Virus record (IMG/VR): IMGVR_UViG_3300007541_000036
Location: 1-45,111 of that record
Origin: a virus
DNA length: 45,111 nt
Direction: 5' to 3' (one strand)
Part shown: piece by piece, positions 26,837 to 34,329 of the stretch
Numbering within the stretch: position 1 is the stretch's first letter
Layout of the letters: every line of letters starts with the position of its first letter
Translations under genes and position numbers: made by a program
The notes under the pieces: generated by a model
The model's input: the letters and a program-made list of their open reading frames with translations, nothing else
Database searches by the model: none
Told to the model about the DNA's origin: nothing

Positions 26837-28153
26837 ATGCCTAAATTTAGTGGAATAGACGCATCTTTAATTGCCGCTTTTAGCGGAAAAAGCTTTGTTG
26901 AAGGCGGTGGTGGAGGTGTCACGCTACCTTCTGAAACTGACACTGGTGTAATATATTTTGAAGCAGGAGGATTTAATGATAGTATTATTGATGCTGATGA
27001 AATATTTAGTAGTGCCTCAATTTCTTTATACAAAGCCCAAATATTTGACAGAACCGATATTGTTTCAATAAAAGCTAATCCCTATCATATATTTGCTCTT
27101 TCGTCCACTGGAGCATTGTATTCTGCAGGATCAACTAATACTACTAGTATGGGGAGAAGCACAACAGGTACAGGAAATGAAACGTACAACTTTGTAGAAA
27201 CCCTAACCTCAGTAGACAAATTTGCCCCCCACGCTAATGGATGTTTTGCTATCAAAACAGATGGAACTTTGTGGTGGTGCGGGAGTATTAGCAATTATGC
27301 TCAAGCAGCTAATATTTCAAACCAATCAGTAAATTATGCATATGGTTCATGGCTACAATTCGGTACTGACACAGATTGGAAAGATATATTTATTTTCCCA
27401 TCATACCCATATACAGCATTTGCAGTAAAAGGGGGGATAGGCTCTGAATATCTTTATAGCTGTGGATATAATCAATATGGTAGAACAGGATTAGGTCTTA
27501 GCTCGGGAATAACATTGGGTTGGACTAGAGTAAAATCAGATGCTTCTACAGACTGGACAGAAACTATAGATTGGGTGCATTCTAGTTATTATGGTGTTAC
27601 TATAATTACTAAAAGTGGGAAATTATTTTGTATGGGTGATGGTCAATACCATGGGTGTGGGCAGGGAGGTACTACAGATCAATTATACCCAATACAAGTA
27701 GGAACTGATACTGATTGGGTTAAATCTTACGACGTAGGCCAAGCGGGGGCGTTTGCTATAAAATCAACAGGAGAAATCTATTCCTCTATTAGTAATACTG
27801 GTTACTATGAAATCCGTCCTTCTATCGCTGACAGAACATTTAGGCAATGTGGCACGGGCTCAGATTATGAAGATATTAGAGTACAAGATACTATAAATGG
27901 ATCAGGTGCTGAAGTAATTTTTAAAAAATCTACTGATGGAAATTGGTACTTTAATGCTAATCAAACTTTTTATTGTTTAGGAGGCGCAAACCCTGCAACT
28001 GATGGGGCCGACAATTGGATAACAATAAATGAAGTACTTCAAGGAAACGATATGACAAGAACTGGTTCTATAGAAGATATCTTAATTACTTTTAAAAACA
28101 ACAACCAAGTCCAAGGAGAAATTATTACATTTGTAATCTCAGGAAGCGCATGA
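26837..28153 (+). CDS. RCC1-like beta-propeller adhesin
   Basis: The product is 438 residues. After about 100 N-terminal residues with a Gly-rich turn there are at least five RCC1-type units. Their inner strands read FALSSTGALYSAG, FAIKTDGTLWWCG, a variant ending YLYSCGYNQYGRTG, VTIITKSGKLFCMGDGQ and FAIKSTGEIYSS. They are separated by GTDTDWKDI and GTDTDWVKS linkers. RCC1 propellers mediate binding, so this is a probable receptor-binding protein of the tail. The C-terminal 80 residues differ and end ITFVISGSA. The stop overlaps the next gene start by four bases (ATGA). Confidence 0.78.
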   Translation: MPKFSGIDASLIAAFSGKSFVEGGGGGVTLPSETDTGVIYFEAGGFNDSIIDADEIFSSASISLYKAQIFDRTDIVSIKANPYHIFALSSTGALYSAGSTNTTSMGRSTTGTGNETYNFVETLTSVDKFAPHANGCFAIKTDGTLWWCGSISNYAQAANISNQSVNYAYGSWLQFGTDTDWKDIFIFPSYPYTAFAVKGGIGSEYLYSCGYNQYGRTGLGLSSGITLGWTRVKSDASTDWTETIDWVHSSYYGVTIITKSGKLFCMGDGQYHGCGQGGTTDQLYPIQVGTDTDWVKSYDVGQAGAFAIKSTGEIYSSISNTGYYEIRPSIADRTFRQCGTGSDYEDIRVQDTINGSGAEVIFKKSTDGNWYFNANQTFYCLGGANPATDGADNWITINEVLQGNDMTRTGSIEDILITFKNNNQVQGEIITFVISGSA

Positions 28154-28404
28154 TATACTCAGTAACACTTACAACAGAAAACGAATTCAACCAAACATGG
28201 AGTCATCCTTCATGTCCAAATTTAGGATGGACTTTTATTGAAGAAACATTTGAAGATTGCCTTCAAGAAGACGGAACATACGTTGCTACTTACGATACGT
28301 TAGTAATTCCTGAAGGTGAAACAATGTGTTTTACATACCTAACAGATTCTGGTGAAACTACATACCATTTAGGTCCTGGAGAATACGGAATTAAACCCGA
28401 ATAA
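28150..28404 (+). CDS. Small protein coupled to the RCC1-like adhesin
   Basis: The product is 84 residues of unknown function. It overlaps the end of the propeller gene by four bases, so it is probably translated by re-initiation and may act with that protein. The sequence is acidic and contains three Cys (SCPNLG, EDCLQ, TMCFTY) and a GPGEYGI motif near the end. It looks like a small beta domain. A fibre chaperone or tip cap is conceivable, but nothing in the sequence proves it. Confidence 0.55.
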   Translation: MIYSVTLTTENEFNQTWSHPSCPNLGWTFIEETFEDCLQEDGTYVATYDTLVIPEGETMCFTYLTDSGETTYHLGPGEYGIKPE

Positions 28405-28414
28405 TTTGGGGTTT
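28393..28414 (+). terminator. Weak hairpin across the stop of the 84-residue gene
   Basis: AAACCC pairs with GGGTTT over 6 bp, with the TAA stop inside a 10-base loop, followed by T-C. It is weak alone, but it is placed like the stop-spanning terminator at 34301. Confidence 0.3.
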
Positions 28415-28427
28415 TCAAAATATTTAC

Positions 28428-28437
28428 ATACGTATAT
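28428..28437 (+). promoter_or_regulatory. ATACGTATAT motif preceded by ATATTTAC
   Basis: ATATTTACATACGTATATGCAA-type text (28420-28440) is matched by TATTTAC-T-CATATATGTATATGCAA at 33252-33276, so the two sites share an extended composite motif. It lies 23 bases before the ATG at 28461. Confidence 0.4.
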
Positions 28438-28460
28438 GCAAACCATTAAAAATAAAAGTT

Positions 28461-28739
28461 ATGGCAGACACAGTAAAATTCACTGAAGAAGAATTAAACG
28501 AAATTAAAGACCTCCAAAAACTATTCAACACAGTTGTTTACCAAGCAGGTCAAACTTACCTCGAAAATTTAGCTCTTAGAAAGAAAAAAGAACAAGTTTC
28601 TAGCAATTTCGATGAAGTAAAAAGACGCGAACAAGAAATCGTATCTAAGCTCACTACTACCTACGGACAAGGAAAAATTAACCTAGAAACCGGTGAGTTT
28701 ACTCCAGTTTCAACTACCGAGGAAGAAGCAGAAGATTAA
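28461..28739 (+). CDS. Small coiled-coil protein before the sheath genes
   Basis: The product is 92 residues. Residues 6-70 are a continuous amphipathic coiled coil (TEEELNEIKDLQKLFNTVVY, then KKKEQVSSNFDEVKRREQEI). A conserved-looking tail follows (TYGQGKINLETGEFTPV), with an acidic end. Proteins of this shape are common in marine T4-like phages next to tail genes. Function is unknown; a tail assembly factor is a reasonable guess. It has its own composite ATATTTAC/ATACGTATAT motif and is followed by a hairpin. Confidence 0.65.
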   Translation: MADTVKFTEEELNEIKDLQKLFNTVVYQAGQTYLENLALRKKKEQVSSNFDEVKRREQEIVSKLTTTYGQGKINLETGEFTPVSTTEEEAED

Positions 28740-28763
28740 GCACTCGGTTTAGAAACCTTTCTT

Positions 28764-28771
28764 ATATTTAT
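28764..28771 (+). promoter_or_regulatory. ATATTTAT motif before the first sheath gene
   Basis: The octamer lies 58 bases before the sheath start and overlaps the foot of the hairpin at 28769-28797. The sheath is expected to need very strong late transcription. Confidence 0.35.
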
Positions 28772-28797
28772 GGGGGACCAACTATGGGTTCCCCATA
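28769..28797 (+). terminator. GC-rich hairpin between coiled-coil and sheath genes
   Basis: TATGGGGGACC (28769-28779) pairs with GGTTCCCCATA (28787-28797): 11 bp with one G-U, and loop AACTATG. Only a short T-run follows, so it may be a weak terminator, an attenuator or an mRNA-stabilising 5' hairpin for the sheath transcript. Confidence 0.5.
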
Positions 28798-28829
28798 TTT
28801 GTTTACACAAGACAATAAAAATATAGGAA

Positions 28830-30896
28830 ATGGCAACAGAAACAATCTTATCTCCCGGAGTTCTTTTACAAGAAACCGATAAATCCTTTATCACACCTGG
28901 GGTTGATCCATCAGGAATGGCAATCATTGGCCCTACTGCAAGAGGACCAGTTAATATCCCCTTACAAATCAACAATTACAGTGATTTTAAAGAAATTTTC
29001 GGTACTACATTCCAAAATGACACGCAAAGAGAAGAATATTTTACACACCTTGCAGTAAAAAATTACTTTGCAAACGGGGGAGCAAGCGCTCTTGTAACTA
29101 GAGTAGTATCTGGTTCATTTACTTCAGCCGCTAATACTCACATCACATCTTCAAAAGGTGGGCAACCTGGCAGATTAACCTCAACACAAACTACAGCTTC
29201 TGATTCATCAGGAACTTGGAATTCTCTTGCTGATGGTACACCATCTTCCATAAACACTTATTCCGACATAGCTTTAAGTGGTGGTAGTGGCACAGGAGGA
29301 AAAGTTAGTGTTACAATATCAGCTTCATTATTAACTAATTTAACTTTAAGTTTAGGTGCAAATTATGAATTAAATGACGTATTAGAATTTGCTGGAACTA
29401 GTGTTGATGGTGGTGGTACTCACACTTTAGAACCATTAACTGTCAATAACCTTATTAATAACCAACCATTTACTTTAGTAACTATTGGTCAAGGTACCGT
29501 ATTTAACCAAAGCGTTGGTATTGCTACTACTGCATCTGAATACGCTAACGGTGCTTTTGAGACAGGTTCTAAAGATAACATTAAGTGGGAAATTAAAGAT
29601 ATAAATAATGCCCAAGGTACATTTACTCTTATTATTAGAAGAGGCGATGATACACCTGCAGCTCCTATTGTTCTTGAAACATTTACTGAATGTTCGCTCG
29701 ACCCACTATCAGAAAATTACATCGCTAAAAGAGTAGGCGACCAAACACAAGCAGCAGAGTTAGACAGCGAAACTGGAGATTATTTAGTTACTACCACAGG
29801 TGAATTCCCCAACAAATCTAAATACGTTCGTGTATCTAACGTTCAGTATCCCACATACAAGTATATCACAAACGAAGGAGTTGTTGGGGTTGATAGTGAC
29901 AGCGTATCTTACTCAGGTTCATTACCCCTACCACGATCTGGTGGTTTTTATGGAGCTATAGGAGACTTATTAAGCACTACAGCTGCCGATAATAGATTCG
30001 GATCAGCTTCAGGAACAAGCGTTGATAATATTCAAGGTTTAAGTACCTCTTCTTACGACATAGCAATTTCACTTCTTAAAAACAAAGACGAATACAAATT
30101 CAAAACACTTGTTATCCCTGGACTTAACCAAGATACCCACGCAACCACAATCAACACTGTAATTGAAAACACTACAGCACGTGGTGATAGCTTCTTTGTT
30201 ACAGACATGGAAGTTTGGGGTGAATCAGTGGCAAACGTAGTTGACGAAGCTGGAGATATCGATTCTTCATTCGCTGCTACTTACTGGCCTTGGGTTCAAG
30301 TTAGAAGTACCGAATTAGCTAGAAATATTTGGTGCCCCGCTTCAACTATTATTCCTGGTGTTTATTCTAAAAATGACAGCATAGGAGCGCCTTGGTTTGC
30401 ACCTGCTGGTGAAATTAGAGGTAAATTAGGTAGATTAGTAACTGGAGTAGAAAAGAAATTAAGCAAAGGAAGCCGCGATACATTATACGGTAATAAAGTT
30501 AACCCAATCGCAACTTTCCCCAATAGTGGTGCTATAATATTCGGTCAGAAAACATTACAAAACGCTAAGAGCGCTCTTGATAGAGTAAACGTTCGCAGAA
30601 TGTTACTTGATGTTAAAGATACAATCGGTACATTTGCTGATAATATTGTATTTGAACAAAACACAGCTGCAACTCGCGATCGTTTTATAAGACAAGCTAC
30701 TCCATATCTTGAAAGCTTAGTACAAAGACAGGGTCTTTATGCATTCCAGGTTAAAATGGACGGTCAAAATAACACACCTGATGTTATTGACGAAAATAAA
30801 CTCGTTGGTCAAGTATTTTTACAACCAACTAAAACAGCAGAATTCATTGTAATTGACTTCACTCTAACAAGAACTGGAGCTTCATTTACAGATTAA
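28830..30896 (+). CDS. gp18: Tail sheath protein, copy 1, with inserted domain
   Basis: The product is 688 residues (T4 gp18 is 659). The N-terminus (LSPGVLLQETDKSFITPGVD, then GPTARGPVNIP) and the C-terminal core (YWPWVQVRSTELARNIWCP, then ALDRVNVRRMLLDVKDTI and VGQVFLQPTKTAEFIVIDF) are diagnostic of contractile tail sheath proteins. Compared with copy 2 it carries about 110 extra residues, near 98-211. These contain ALSGGSGTGGKVSVTI and LGANYELNDVLEF, a pattern like the GSGYTVGDVL-type beta domains seen in phage surface proteins. The insert probably protrudes from the sheath. The gene has an A-rich leader and no Shine-Dalgarno sequence. Confidence 0.92.
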   Translation: MATETILSPGVLLQETDKSFITPGVDPSGMAIIGPTARGPVNIPLQINNYSDFKEIFGTTFQNDTQREEYFTHLAVKNYFANGGASALVTRVVSGSFTSAANTHITSSKGGQPGRLTSTQTTASDSSGTWNSLADGTPSSINTYSDIALSGGSGTGGKVSVTISASLLTNLTLSLGANYELNDVLEFAGTSVDGGGTHTLEPLTVNNLINNQPFTLVTIGQGTVFNQSVGIATTASEYANGAFETGSKDNIKWEIKDINNAQGTFTLIIRRGDDTPAAPIVLETFTECSLDPLSENYIAKRVGDQTQAAELDSETGDYLVTTTGEFPNKSKYVRVSNVQYPTYKYITNEGVVGVDSDSVSYSGSLPLPRSGGFYGAIGDLLSTTAADNRFGSASGTSVDNIQGLSTSSYDIAISLLKNKDEYKFKTLVIPGLNQDTHATTINTVIENTTARGDSFFVTDMEVWGESVANVVDEAGDIDSSFAATYWPWVQVRSTELARNIWCPASTIIPGVYSKNDSIGAPWFAPAGEIRGKLGRLVTGVEKKLSKGSRDTLYGNKVNPIATFPNSGAIIFGQKTLQNAKSALDRVNVRRMLLDVKDTIGTFADNIVFEQNTAATRDRFIRQATPYLESLVQRQGLYAFQVKMDGQNNTPDVIDENKLVGQVFLQPTKTAEFIVIDFTLTRTGASFTD

Positions 30897-30923
30897 TTAT
30901 AGAACTATACAAAATAAAATAAA

Positions 30924-32660
30924 ATGGCAACAGAAACAATTTTATCACCTGGTGTATTACTCCAAGAAATAGATAAATCATTTATCACTCCTGGAGTTGA
31001 CCCTTCTGGGTTAGCAATTATTGGACCTACAGCTAAAGGTCCGGTTGAAATCCCTACTTATATTAGAGATTACAACACTTTTAAAGAAGTATATGGAACT
31101 ACATTAGAATCAGCATCTAATGCTTATGAATATTATACTAGTTTAGCTGTAAAGAATTACTTCCAAAATGGTGGTTCTAACTGTCTAGTAACTAGAGTAG
31201 TTAGGGATGCTAGCAGCTGGACTCCCGCCTCAAGCAGCAGAATAGCTCCTAGAGATGCTGCAGATACTGCTGGTGATGGACCATTTACTTTAGAAACCTT
31301 AAGTAAAGGTACTTTAATGAATAGCTCAGGATCTGAATATTCTAACGGTGCTTTAGAAAATGGATCTAAAGATAACATAAGATGGGAAGTTAAAGATATA
31401 AACACAGCACAAGGTACATTTACTCTTATTATTAGAAGAGGTGACGACACTACTGCTAAACCAATAGTTGTTGAAACATTTACCGAATGTTCACTTGATC
31501 CACTTTCTGAAAACTATATTTCTCGTAGAGTAGGCGATCAATACTATAGCAAAGATGAAACTGATCCTGACAATATACTAGTTACTATTAATGGTGAATT
31601 TCCTAACAAATCCAGATACGTTAGAGTTTCTGCTGTAAGTTCTTCACTATACCAATATATTGATAATGGTGGTTCAGTCCAAGCTGGATATGCTGACAAG
31701 TTACCTAACAGCGGAAGTGGTATATTTGATGGTGGTACTGGTGGCAATTTAGATGGTGCCCCATTATTTGGTGAAAATGGTGTTGCAGACAACGCTATTC
31801 AAGGCCTCCAAGAAGACGATTACGATGACGCTATCAACATCCTAAAAAACAAGGATGAATACAGATTCAAAACCCTAGTTGCTCCTGGTTTAACACAGGA
31901 ATTAGCAAGCGATAAAGTATCAACTATAATTGAAAACACTACTGCACGTGGCGATAGCTTCTACGTAGTTGACTTGGTAGATTATGGTAAAACTACCGCA
32001 AATGTAACCACAGAAGCAGGTGAATTAGATACTTCATTCGCAGCTTCTTACTGGCCTTGGGTACTTGTTAGAAGCACTGAATTAGGTAGAAACGTATGGT
32101 GCCCAGCTTCAACAGTAATTCCAGGTGTATACTCTAAAAACGACAGCATTGCAGCTCCTTGGTTCGCACCTGCTGGTTTGACTAGAGGTGGTATTACCAA
32201 CGTTACTAGAGTAGAAAAGAAACTCAGCAAAGCAGTTAGAGATACTTTATACTCAAACAAAGTTAACCCACTTGCTACTTTCCCAGGACAAGGTATCGTA
32301 GTATTCGGCCAGAAAACACTACAAAACGCTAAGAGTGCTCTTGACAGAGTAAACGTTCGCAGAATGTTACTTGACGTTAAAGACACTATCAACGGATTCG
32401 CTAGAAGTATCTTGTTTGAACAGAATACCGAAGCAACTCGCGAACGCTTTGTAAGATTAGCTACTCCATACCTTGAAAGCTTGGTACAGAGACAAGGCCT
32501 CTACGCTTTCCAAGTCAAGATGGATGGCCAAAATAACACACCGGATGTTATTGACGAAAACAAATTGGTAGGACAGGTGTTCTTACAACCAACAAAGACC
32601 GCAGAATTCATCGTTCTCGACTTTACTTTAACACCAACCGGAGCCTCCTTCACAGATTAA
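30924..32660 (+). CDS. gp18: Tail sheath protein, copy 2 (without the insert)
   Basis: The product is 578 residues, a tandem paralogue of the preceding sheath gene. The ends are almost the same: the first 25 residues differ at one position, and the segment LYAFQVKMDGQNNTPDVIDE and its continuation are identical. The encoding DNA nevertheless differs at many third positions, so the duplication is old and the protein is held by purifying selection. It lacks the 110-residue insert of copy 1. The two may be mixed along one tail, occupy different zones, or be alternatives. The leader is AAATAAAATAAA. Confidence 0.92.
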   Translation: MATETILSPGVLLQEIDKSFITPGVDPSGLAIIGPTAKGPVEIPTYIRDYNTFKEVYGTTLESASNAYEYYTSLAVKNYFQNGGSNCLVTRVVRDASSWTPASSSRIAPRDAADTAGDGPFTLETLSKGTLMNSSGSEYSNGALENGSKDNIRWEVKDINTAQGTFTLIIRRGDDTTAKPIVVETFTECSLDPLSENYISRRVGDQYYSKDETDPDNILVTINGEFPNKSRYVRVSAVSSSLYQYIDNGGSVQAGYADKLPNSGSGIFDGGTGGNLDGAPLFGENGVADNAIQGLQEDDYDDAINILKNKDEYRFKTLVAPGLTQELASDKVSTIIENTTARGDSFYVVDLVDYGKTTANVTTEAGELDTSFAASYWPWVLVRSTELGRNVWCPASTVIPGVYSKNDSIAAPWFAPAGLTRGGITNVTRVEKKLSKAVRDTLYSNKVNPLATFPGQGIVVFGQKTLQNAKSALDRVNVRRMLLDVKDTINGFARSILFEQNTEATRERFVRLATPYLESLVQRQGLYAFQVKMDGQNNTPDVIDENKLVGQVFLQPTKTAEFIVLDFTLTPTGASFTD

Positions 32661-32661
32661 T

Positions 32662-32671
32662 ATATGTATTA
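32662..32671 (+). promoter_or_regulatory. ATATGTATTA variant motif before the tail tube gene
   Basis: A near match to ATATGTATAT begins two bases after the second sheath stop, 29 bases before the tube start. Confidence 0.25.
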
Positions 32672-32700
32672 ATAACCAACAACACTAAAAATAAAATAAA

Positions 32701-33204
32701 ATGGCAATTTTAGATAATTCAGAGTTAGGCACAATCGGTATGTTCTACAAGACATACGAGCCAAAAACTAAAAACAGATTCTACTTCGATATCGAAGGTG
32801 TACCTGCTTTCTTAGTTAAAAAAGCAGACAGACCAAAACCTTCATTTGAAGAAGTAGTACTTGACCACATTAACGTACAAAGAAAACTCAAAGGTAGAGT
32901 TTCTTGGGGTGACATTACGTGCGAATTGTACGATCCAATCAACCCATCAGGTGCACAAGCCGTAATGAACTGGTTTAGACTCCACCACGAATCAATAACT
33001 GGTAGAGACGGTTACCAAGATTTCTACAAGAAAGACGTTAAATTCCGTTCTTTAGGTCCTGTAGGTGATGTTGTTGAAGAGTGGGAATTGAAAGGAGCAT
33101 TTATTAAGAGTGCTGACTTCCAAGACGCCGATTGGTCAAACGCAAATACTGCACAGACAATTAGCTTAACTCTTGCAATGGATTACTGCGTATTAAGATA
33201 CTAA
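32701..33204 (+). CDS. gp19: Tail tube protein (gp19-like)
   Basis: The product is 167 residues (T4 gp19 is 163). It is the hexameric building block of the inner tail tube. The pattern is that of gp19-type tubes: an N-terminal arm (GTIGMFYKTYEPKTKNRFYF), the strand-loop FLVKKADRPKP, KGRVSWGDITCELYDP, a GAQAVMNWFRLHHE helix and the terminal strand (TISLTLAMDYCVLRY). It follows the sheath genes, as in T4. A perfect rho-independent terminator follows 21 bases after the stop, so the sheath-tube unit ends here. Confidence 0.92.
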   Translation: MAILDNSELGTIGMFYKTYEPKTKNRFYFDIEGVPAFLVKKADRPKPSFEEVVLDHINVQRKLKGRVSWGDITCELYDPINPSGAQAVMNWFRLHHESITGRDGYQDFYKKDVKFRSLGPVGDVVEEWELKGAFIKSADFQDADWSNANTAQTISLTLAMDYCVLRY

Positions 33205-33225
33205 TTGCCAAAAACAATATAAAAG

Positions 33226-33249
33226 AAAAGGCGCCTTTGGGCGCCTTTT
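33226..33249 (+). terminator. Strong intrinsic terminator after the tail tube gene
   Basis: AAAAGGCGCC pairs perfectly with GGCGCCTTTT around a TTTG loop, and the T-run continues into TCT. This is the clearest rho-independent terminator in the window. Confidence 0.9.
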
Positions 33250-33262
33250 TCTATTTACTCAT

Positions 33263-33272
33263 ATATGTATAT
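33263..33272 (+). promoter_or_regulatory. ATATGTATAT motif preceded by TATTTAC
   Basis: An exact ATATGTATAT inside TATTTAC-T-CATATATGTATATGCAA, the same composite as at 28420-28440. It directly follows a strong terminator and lies 20 bases before the chaperone ATG, a natural place for a promoter. Confidence 0.45.
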
Positions 33273-33292
33273 GCAACAATAAATGTTATAAC

Positions 33293-34054
33293 ATGGCAGA
33301 AAAAAAGTTACAAACTGAAATGGTTGGCCTACCTTCAAAAGGCCTTTTATACCCAGAGGGTTCTCCACTTCGCAACGGCTCAATAGAAGTAAAGTATATG
33401 ACGGCCAAAGAAGAAGATATCCTAACAAACCAATCCTACATTAAATCGGGTGTAGTAATTGATAAATTATTGCAATCGCTAGTGGTGTCTCCTATCGATT
33501 TTAACGACATTTTAATTGGAGATAAAAACGCTGTTTTGGTTGCAGCGCGGGTCTATGGTTATGGTCCTCATTATGTGTTTAACTACACTAATCCTAGCAC
33601 TAATGAAGACGAAGAAGTTATGATCGATTTAGCTCAAGTGCAAGATAAAGAGATAGATGAATCACTTATCAAAACACCTGGTGTAAACGAATTTGATTTT
33701 GAATTACCCGCTTCAAAAAGAAAAGTTACATTTAAACTTCTCACCCAAAGAGACGAAAACAACATTCAGCTTGATCTTAAGAATCAAAGAAAAATGAAAA
33801 GAGAAGCAGAATTAACCACACGTCTCAAACACACCATCGTAGCAATTGATGGAGACAAAGATAAAGCTGCCATTAAAGAATTTGTAGATTCAGAATTGCT
33901 TGCAGTAGATTCAAGAGCGTTAAGAAACTACATTAAGGATGTGTCACCTGACGTAGATCTTACGTTTAACTTCGAAGGAGAGGACGGTACCGTTGTTAAT
34001 AACGTCCAAATTCCCATCGGAGTAACGTTCTTTTGGCCTGACCTCCAGGTATAA
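33293..34054 (+). CDS. Tail assembly chaperone / gp26-like protein
   Basis: The product is 253 residues. It contains LPSKGLLYPEGSPLRNGSIE, then YMTAKEEDILTNQSYIKSG, DKLLQSLV, ARVYGYGPHYVFNY and FKLLTQRDENNIQ, and ends GVTFFWPDLQV. This pattern resembles the gp26-like / tail chaperone family of T4-type phages. A place between the tail tube and the tape measure is the classical position of the tail assembly chaperone in tailed phages. Such chaperones coat the tape measure during tail building and are often made in two forms by ribosomal frameshifting. Here a second frame (34026-34304) continues from the end of this gene. Confidence 0.65.
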   Translation: MAEKKLQTEMVGLPSKGLLYPEGSPLRNGSIEVKYMTAKEEDILTNQSYIKSGVVIDKLLQSLVVSPIDFNDILIGDKNAVLVAARVYGYGPHYVFNYTNPSTNEDEEVMIDLAQVQDKEIDESLIKTPGVNEFDFELPASKRKVTFKLLTQRDENNIQLDLKNQRKMKREAELTTRLKHTIVAIDGDKDKAAIKEFVDSELLAVDSRALRNYIKDVSPDVDLTFNFEGEDGTVVNNVQIPIGVTFFWPDLQV

Positions 34055-34304
34055 ACCAGTAATATACGATGAGGTATTCGACCTCACATACTGGGGACAG
34101 GGAGGATTCAGTTTCGAACAAGCGTGGAATTTACCAGTTTATATGAGGCGCTATTATATAAATAAAATAAGCGACATTCATAAAAAACAGGAAGAAGCAT
34201 CTAAAGGACATAATGAAGACGAACAAGCGATGAAAACTCTTGAAAATTTCAATATAGACTGGGATAACATTCCTCGAGATTCAGGGCTTAAAAATGAACT
34301 GTAA
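34026..34304 (+). CDS. Frameshift extension of the tail chaperone (+1 frame)
   Basis: The +1 frame is open from 34026 (after a TAA at 34023-34025) to the TAA at 34302, giving 92 codons. The product includes VIYDEVFDLTYWGQGGFSFE, then AWNLPVYMRRYYINKI and a charged helical tail ending DSGLKNEL. No ATG, GTG or TTG occurs before the conserved-looking WGQGGFSFEQAW block; the first ATG (34143) would remove it. Overlap with the end of the chaperone and the slippery TTC-TTT-TGG at 34028-34036 suggest expression as a chaperone fusion by frameshifting. An assembly indel in the TTTT run is the main alternative. Confidence 0.65.
   Translation, partial: RSFGLTSRYKPVIYDEVFDLTYWGQGGFSFEQAWNLPVYMRRYYINKISDIHKKQEEASKGHNEDEQAMKTLENFNIDWDNIPRDSGLKNEL
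34028..34036 (+). other. Candidate +1 frameshift site TTC-TTT-TGG
   Basis: The allowed shift window is 34026-34054, bounded by the +1-frame stop on the left and the zero-frame stop on the right. Within it, a Phe tRNA on TTT (34031-34033) can move one base to TTT (34032-34034) with perfect pairing, after which GGC is read. No other codon in the window re-pairs as well. Confidence 0.5.
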
Positions 34305-34325
34305 GGCGGTATAACACTGCCTTAC
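34301..34325 (+). terminator. Terminator overlapping the stop of the frameshift product
   Basis: GTAAGGCGGT pairs with ACTGCCTTAC over 10 bp with one G-U and loop ATAAC, followed by AC and a T5 run. The TAA stop lies inside the left arm. It is directly followed by the TTTGATATTTAT motif. Confidence 0.75.
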
Positions 34326-34329
34326 ACTT

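Noticed and set aside
34143-34304. A separate small gene starting at the ATG at 34143
   Set aside because: This start would discard the apparently conserved WGQGGFSFEQAWNLP block lying just upstream in the same frame, so a frameshift fusion is the better explanation.
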